Shown one piece after another: positions 6,691-11,362 of a DNA stretch of 11,362 nt (the stretch's first letter is position 1; each line of letters starts with the position of its first letter). Where the stretch lies: NCBI GenBank assembly GCA_019633425.1, contig WSUB01000429.1:1-11362 (forward strand), read 5' to 3'. This DNA is from Tulasnella sp. 424 (Eukaryota; Basidiomycota; Agaricomycetes; Cantharellales; Tulasnellaceae). The position numbers and the translations under genes are program-made. Under the pieces are notes generated by a model. It was not told where the DNA came from. It worked only from the letters and a program-made list of their open reading frames with translations, and did no database searches.

Positions 6691-9623
6691 TCATTCATCG
6701 TCATCTAACTGGTCCTCATCATCTTTATAATCGCCGCTGAGGTCCTCATCTTCAAATTGCGAGGCTGTAGTAAGAATCCCAATGGCAATGCCGCAACGGT
6801 CAGAATCAGCCAGAAAGCAAGTTTCGAGAAGGTAACGTACGGGAAGGAGAGGCTGCTTTGGTATCATCAAAACGAAGGGCATGGCACAGCCGGCGACAAA
6901 CATGGTTTTTCATATAGGTCTCGATCTTGCGTTGGTCTGCTGGAATCTCGCTCCTACAAGAAATGAGAAGCTGAGACAAAGGAGACTTTCTAATAGCGAC
7001 TTACTTGAGAAGTTGAGGATCAATAAGGGTAACGGTCTTGGTGCCATCGGCCGCCCAAACTCCTAGCCAAAGATACGTTTTGGGTAAGTCTATGGCGATA
7101 CAGTTCCACAAGCCTGGTCTTACCTTGGAGGTCAGCAAGCAGCCGCGACTCTTTCGAATAGATATACACAAAATGCGCAAATGTCTGCACGACTTCTTCC
7201 GCAAGCTTGTCATGATCGCTCGCATCCCGGGGAGACTCGCCGTCCCCGTCGACACCGGTAAACTTGATGACCTTGGGCTTCGTTGGACCGTACGGAAGAA
7301 GGGGTGTAGCGAGGAACCATCCATGTGTGTCCAGAAGGGGGGTAGTACGGCCATCTGGGTAGCCTTGCGGATGCTGAACGTCGACCTTTCGAACCGTGAT
7401 CGGCTCAGGAATGTCGATTTGGCCGAGGAACGCCTGTTCAGAGTTGAAGCGAAGCTCTAAAACGAGAGGAAATCTGTTAGTTATACTCCTTATTACTAGC
7501 TCTTTACACGTACTCGGCAGAGTCTTAAATCCTTCTTTGTGTAGATGTTGTTCGAAGACCGGAAGGAAAACCTCTTGACCGAGCTTCAGCGCTTCAAGCT
7601 CAAGCATGAGACCAGCCTTGGCCTCTTCACTAGCCATGGTGGGTCCAAAGCCGTCCCCATGGTAGAACAGAAAGGCCATTTGCGTGTCTTTATAACAGGC
7701 CTAATGACAAAAGCTCAGTTATGAAGCAACACACAAGGACGGCATATACAACCCACCTCGACACCCAGTTTATAATACCCCCTCCCAAGAACTCCATGTT
7801 CGTTATATGTCGCAGGATTGAGGTCGGAAGATGTGATCCCCCGGAGCAAGTCGTACCCTTTAACGAAGTCCTCACTGATGCCAATCTCGTCCTCAAGGAA
7901 AAACTCGTCCGGCGCAAAGAATGTCACCTCCCCAGTTCCGGCATCGACTTTACAGGCTTGCTGAACGGTGAACGTTATCATCTTGTATTTGAACTTGGGG
8001 GGAGTGCGGACAGCTGAACTGGGTGCCGTGCCGGATGGTCCTGAAGGTCGGCGGAACGTGGAGATGATGCTTTGGCGCTTGCTGGGCCTGGTTTGACGAG
8101 AGGGACGAGAAGCCACTGTTGAGCGGTCTGAACTGGCTGGAAGAAATGAACGAGCATTAGCAGTGTACAAAATCATTAGCCGGATAAAGACCTACAGTCA
8201 TCCCAGTCATGGTCATCCTGTTGGAGAGCCTCTGAAGCCCCACGTTTCTTTTTCTTCGCGGTCTTGCCGATCATTTCCAAGATCTAGCAAGGTGTTTCAG
8301 CGGCATATGGGAAGCAAGTGAGAGGGTTGCTCGTACCACTTCATCATTGTTTACAATAAACGCGATGGTGAGGCTGTGCTGGCCAATCGTCATCCATCCG
8401 CGCGAGACAGCAAGCCGGTAGAGACCGTCGATGCCGGTCAAAGCGTTGAGCCCCTGCCGAGTTGGTTTGTCAAGGGCCCAGAGTGTCTTCTTGGAAGCGT
8501 CTTTAATCCTGAGTTCAACATTTTCACTGGGTAATTGGGAAATGGCACGAAGTTAGGACATATATGCGGGTTCCAGTACAATGCCTCACCTTGTTACCGG
8601 GCGGGACCCCGGAAAGACTTCCGCGATGCGGTCAGCAACCTTGCTAAGGAAGCAGTCAATGACTCCGCTGACGCTGACAGGGGGGGACAGCTGGGTGGTG
8701 CTTCCGCTAGGCTGGTACAAGAAAACCTCGCTGAAAGGCCCAACTTGTGAGAGCTTCGGCAGGAAAGCACAAGTCAGTTTTCAACGTCAAATTGCAACCC
8801 TCTAGGACCATCAGCTTACAAGTGTGGGTTCCTTGAACTCGGCGTTGTGGAGAAAGTAAGCCAGGGCGGCGATCTGGAGGCTCGCGAGTTTTCCCTCCTT
8901 TCCGTCTTTGCGTTGTTCATTGATTGATGTCTTGATCTTTGAACCCTGGCGAAGTTGCTGATTCTGACTGCGGCCTGTGAGGCGGTGTTCGGAGGCTTGG
9001 GCTTGATATGCTGGCGCAAGCGAGTTGATCTGGGACAGCTGGGCCTGTTGAATGGCGTTGAGTGGTACGGTGGTAACTGCAACATGCGGGGCTTGCATAG
9101 GAACTTGGGAGGCTGGGACAGCTTGAGTGAATGACGGTGATCCGTCGGTGGGATTGGGAGTATAACCAACTGCCGGGTGGGTTGGAGTAAAGAGCGTTGT
9201 TGCGGAGTTCATTAGCTGGTGGGATTGCGTGATATAAGCGACCACAGTCGCTTTGGTGCTAAGCGGGAAGGGAAGGGCCTCTTCAGAGACTAGAGAATAC
9301 AGAGTGTCAGCGGCGCTGTTGTAGCTTCGAGTTTCTCTGATGATCAGACTTACGCAGTTTTTGGAGGCATGGGGGGCAGAGAGGATTCCGAACTCCGTAA
9401 CAACCACAGCCGGCACATTGCAAAGAGCCCTATTAGCATACTATTAGTAAAGAAATCCACAACCTTGGCGGCTATCAGACAAATAGGATGTACGTGCCTT
9501 GATAGTTTCCTTATCTGCATCAGAAATCCCGGTTTTGTAGAGATCGGTGCACTGTGGGCATGTTGAAAATCCGGGCGAAGGTTCGGCAAGAGGGAATCTA
9601 TCTCGGCACTTTGAGCAGTCCAT
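6691..9623 (-). CDS. Alpha-kinase-like protein with N-terminal Cys-rich zinc domain
   Basis: Predicted 752 residues, twelve exons (high to low): 9623-9498, 9429-9354, 9289-8820, 8753-8590, 8526-8337, 8283-8196, 8136-7757, 7700-7514, 7456-7124, 7062-7005, 6953-6841, 6764-6691. Start: MDCSKC behind a CT-rich leader. Two Cys clusters (C3/C6/C22/C25; C47/C50/C52/C60/C63) suggest zinc ribbons. Next come a Q/T/P-rich linker, a globular region of unknown fold (about 225-342), KKKKR (352-356, possible nuclear signal), and an S/R/P-rich linker. The alpha-kinase-like part (about 415-720) has KVIKFTG, TFAHFVY (H655), LLADLQG (D669), LIDPQ (D686) and HVCRRLC (H708, C710, C714), matching the zinc core of MHCK/EF2K/TRPM7-type kinases. 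The usual VxK lysine (here MAFLFYH) and the GxGNxG loop (here KSEIPADQR) are not evident. It ends in an acidic tail. Intron 1 needs a GC donor. Confidence 0.75.
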
Positions 9624-9650
9624 GACGCCAAGGAAGGAGAGGGGAAGGGG
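9624..9650 (-). promoter_or_regulatory. CT-rich leader of the alpha-kinase-like gene
   Basis: Read on the minus strand, the bases just before the ATG are nearly all C and T (CCCCCTTCCCCTCTCCTTCC). Such tracts commonly surround transcription starts of basidiomycete genes. It supports the chosen start at 9623 over an in-frame ATG at 9800. No TATA box is evident. Confidence 0.35.
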
Positions 9651-10379
9651 GATTTTGTTGAATAAGGATCCCTCCAGGACTATTCCTTTAAGAGCACACT
9701 CACCTTTTCGGCTTTGCTGAGGCTCGAAGTGAAAGAAACCCCCCGGCGGAAGGAGTAGGTCCGCTCCCGCCGTGCACCGACTGCCGCACTCCGTCCTCAT
9801 GGCCCATCTGGGGTTCCGTCCTAGCCATCCTGCTGATGATGATATTGAGTTGGAAGCGCAGAGCTTGGCGGATGCGGACTTGTTCCTGAGTTCCTAGCGG
9901 GTGGCTTGCCAGAATGGTGCCGAGTTTGGGTTTGCACAAGTCGGTGCTGCAGCAAAAACGGCTCCATCAATCCCGGCAGTGGAAACTTCGGATTTGAGCA
10001 TTGTGTCGGGATTCTTGGGGAGGTGGAACTGGTCGGGAAGGTGAGATTGGCGGAATATTGAGCCGGCGGATCCGATTGAAATGCGTCATGTGAGTTGAAT
10101 GGAACAACGGAGTGGCGGCTTGCTAACGCCCAAGTCAAGAGGGATTAGGGTAGGGGCCAGTTCTTGAAGACCGCGCGTATGAGCCGCTGATCCTGGTTTC
10201 AAGAGTCAAGAGGAAGGGAGGGGTGTTGGTTGAAATGGGAGGCGCGACGCGCGACGCGCGGCCAAAAACTGCCGTAGTTTGTCAGCAAACAAGTTCACAG
10301 CCACGAACCATCGACGCCCATGGCAACGACGGAGCTCTTTATATATATTCGTTTCTACATAGGCAATCTCATCAGAACA
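9651..10379. other. Intergenic region, no confident gene
   Basis: Upstream region of the minus-strand alpha-kinase-like gene. Short open stretches exist in several frames of both strands (for example + 9799-9897 and - 10138-9821). None has a recognisable family, a consistent exon chain or one preferred frame. The right end contains a GC-rich tandem repeat (10242-10260) and a TATATATA-like run near 10339. Confidence 0.45.
10242..10260. repeat. GC-rich heptamer tandem repeat
   Basis: GCGCGAC twice plus GCGCG, a run of seven-base units. It contains two ACGCG words, the core of MBF-type cell-cycle boxes, about 620 bp upstream of the alpha-kinase-like start. A regulatory role is only a guess. Confidence 0.35.
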
Positions 10380-10476
10380 CATTTATTTATTCATAGATAT
10401 CATTTTGCTACATTGCTGTGAGAGAGGTTTGAACCCGCGGCCCGAGAATCTGACCTGACCTTGCTCGTGCACCGTA
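10380..10476 (-). repeat. Short tRNA-like SINE-type repeat, copy 2 (inverted)
   Basis: Minus-strand copy of the repeat at 4391-4486. Bases 10425-10476 are identical to the first 52 bases of copy 1, including the B-box-like motif. Beyond that the copies diverge: the tail here is (AATA)n-type (10380-10391) and many differences from copy 1 are G-to-A or C-to-T. Orientation is opposite to copy 1, so the pair forms a 6-kb-spaced inverted repeat. Confidence 0.55.
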
Positions 10477-10548
10477 GCCGTTGTGATGGCTGAAGTCGCC
10501 GCGGGACAAAGCGACGGCCAACAAAGATTCAGGGCAAGGTACTGTCAA

Positions 10549-10566
10549 TCACCCTCACCCTCACCC
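10549..10566 (+). repeat. (TCACCC)3 microsatellite
   Basis: Three perfect TCACCC hexamers 14 bp before the ATG at 10580. It may be part of the pyrimidine-rich promoter of the downstream gene, or a simple repeat without function. Confidence 0.5.
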
Positions 10567-10579
10567 TGGGCAGTCCACG

Positions 10580-11362
10580 ATGCCAGCTCTCCTCCAGCCT
10601 CTCATGGACACCGCAAACTCTCCAACAAACCATCAAAGATCAAAATCCAAAGGAAAAGGAAAAGCCACGCCCTTCGCTACCACCGCAGCTTCCACTTCGT
10701 CGACGTCGGCCAAAACTGAAAAAACTGAAATACCAGATCCCGGCTTTTTACTCGGTCTCCCATCGCTGCTCCTCCAGCCTCCAGACCACCCAAATCACGT
10801 ACTGTCCTTGCGCTTCTTTAGCCGCGCTGAGCAGGTGCCTCTCGTTACATTCTCGTCTAGGCGGAAATGGGAGTGGCGCGTTGTCTTTCGAGCAGGAGAT
10901 GCAGGCGTACGGTAAGTAGGCCGAAATTGGGCTCAAAGTCGTTAGCGCTGGACTCAGCGGTGACGATGGGCCTGAGTGGGCGAGGGGAATCGAGAGTGAG
11001 GTGAGCAGTAGCGCGACGACCGCACATTTTGCACCGGGTTGATCCCGCATTGTTTACCCAGATCGAAGAAGCCATTGGACAAGGAGTAGGTCTGAATACG
11101 CGAATATGAAGCACGTAGGACTAACCCCCTGTCTTCGACTCTCAGACCAAGCTCTGCCAACGGGTGGGTGACATTATCGAGTTATTTATTGGGTGGGAGC
11201 TAATGCGCTCGGGCAGATTGCGTCCCTCCGACTTTTTCGGTCTTATTTTTCAATCATGCGAGCGCACCTCCTCCTCTTGCAAACCAAGTCAAAGCATGTC
11301 GTGCTACTCTCAAGAGGGAGATCAACAGTCTGAACGCGTATGGCCCCCCTCTCGGCCTCGGA
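10580..11362 (+). CDS. Unrecognised spliced gene, 3' end outside the window
   Basis: I do not recognise this protein. Proposed exons are 10580-10911, 10958-11000, 11062-11085 and 11146->11362. The introns are 46, 61 and 60 nt with donors GTAAGT, GTGAGC and GTAGGT; the last has a CTAAC branch site and ends CTCTCAG. Frame is kept through all junctions and stays open to the edge. The N-terminus is low-complexity (KSKGKGK, then a T/S/A-rich stretch), followed by EWRVVFRAGDAGVR, GDDGPEWARGIESE, IEEAIGQG and TKLCQRVGDIIELFIGWELM, which look like folded, partly helical sequence. The start could also be the in-frame ATG at 10604. Two exons are very small (43 and 24 nt), so exact boundaries are uncertain. 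A minus-strand reading of the same DNA was considered and judged weaker. Confidence 0.4.

Noticed and set aside
7020..7679. Two-gene reading of the minus strand, with the 219-codon frame as a separate protein
   Set aside because: Splice sites at 7757/7700, 7514/7456 and 7124/7062 join it in frame with both neighbours, and the alpha-kinase motifs run across the junctions.
10748..11114. Minus-strand frames with CxxC pairs (CKMC near 11030 and CISC near 10895) as a zinc-ribbon gene
   Set aside because: The two Cys pairs lie in different frames, and no intron of usable size joins them in frame. The plus strand offers a consistent exon chain with good splice sites over the same bases.

Overview
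The window looks like nuclear DNA of a filamentous basidiomycete (Agaricomycetes, perhaps Cantharellales such as Rhizoctonia/Ceratobasidium; the lineage is inferred). Genes are split by many introns of 46-77 nt with GTRNGT donors, CTRAY-like branch sites and YAG acceptors. Two of the gene families (kinase-TPR fusions and alpha-kinases) are, as I recall, expanded in these fungi. All exon models were assembled by eye from splice signals, reading-frame continuity and remembered family motifs. No alignment was run.

Layout, left to right. (1) 1-393 (+): the 3' end of rpn6, a 26S proteasome lid subunit. Every exon fits the family, but one in-frame TGA sits before the conserved C-terminal helix. (2) 394-1289: intergenic, ending in a pyrimidine-rich promoter. 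(3) 1290-4066 (+): an eight-exon gene for a 789-residue protein, an apparently active protein kinase fused to nine 40-residue TPRs. (4) 4067-4840: 3' UTR, a short tRNA-like SINE-type repeat, CACGTG/CCAAT motifs and a TATA box. (5) 4841-6641 (+): a seven-exon gene for a 475-residue protein with a helix-turn-helix-like N-terminus and a DDE integrase core whose three acidic residues are present. (6) 6642-6690: a 49-bp gap between convergent stop codons, holding a stem-loop. (7) 6691-9623 (-): a twelve-exon gene for a 752-residue alpha-kinase-like protein with two N-terminal Cys clusters and an acidic tail. Its zinc-core and DLQG motifs are present, but the usual lysine and glycine-rich loop are not evident, so it may be a pseudokinase. 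(8) 9624-10580: intergenic, with a GC-rich repeat and a second, inverted SINE-type copy. (9) 10580 to the window end (+): an unrecognised spliced gene, cut by the edge.

The genes do not form a pathway. The region mixes a housekeeping gene (rpn6) with lineage-expanded signalling proteins (kinase-TPR, alpha-kinase-like) and an integrase of transposon origin. The integrase and alpha-kinase genes are convergent and are bracketed by two inverted copies of the same repeat, which share 52 identical bases.
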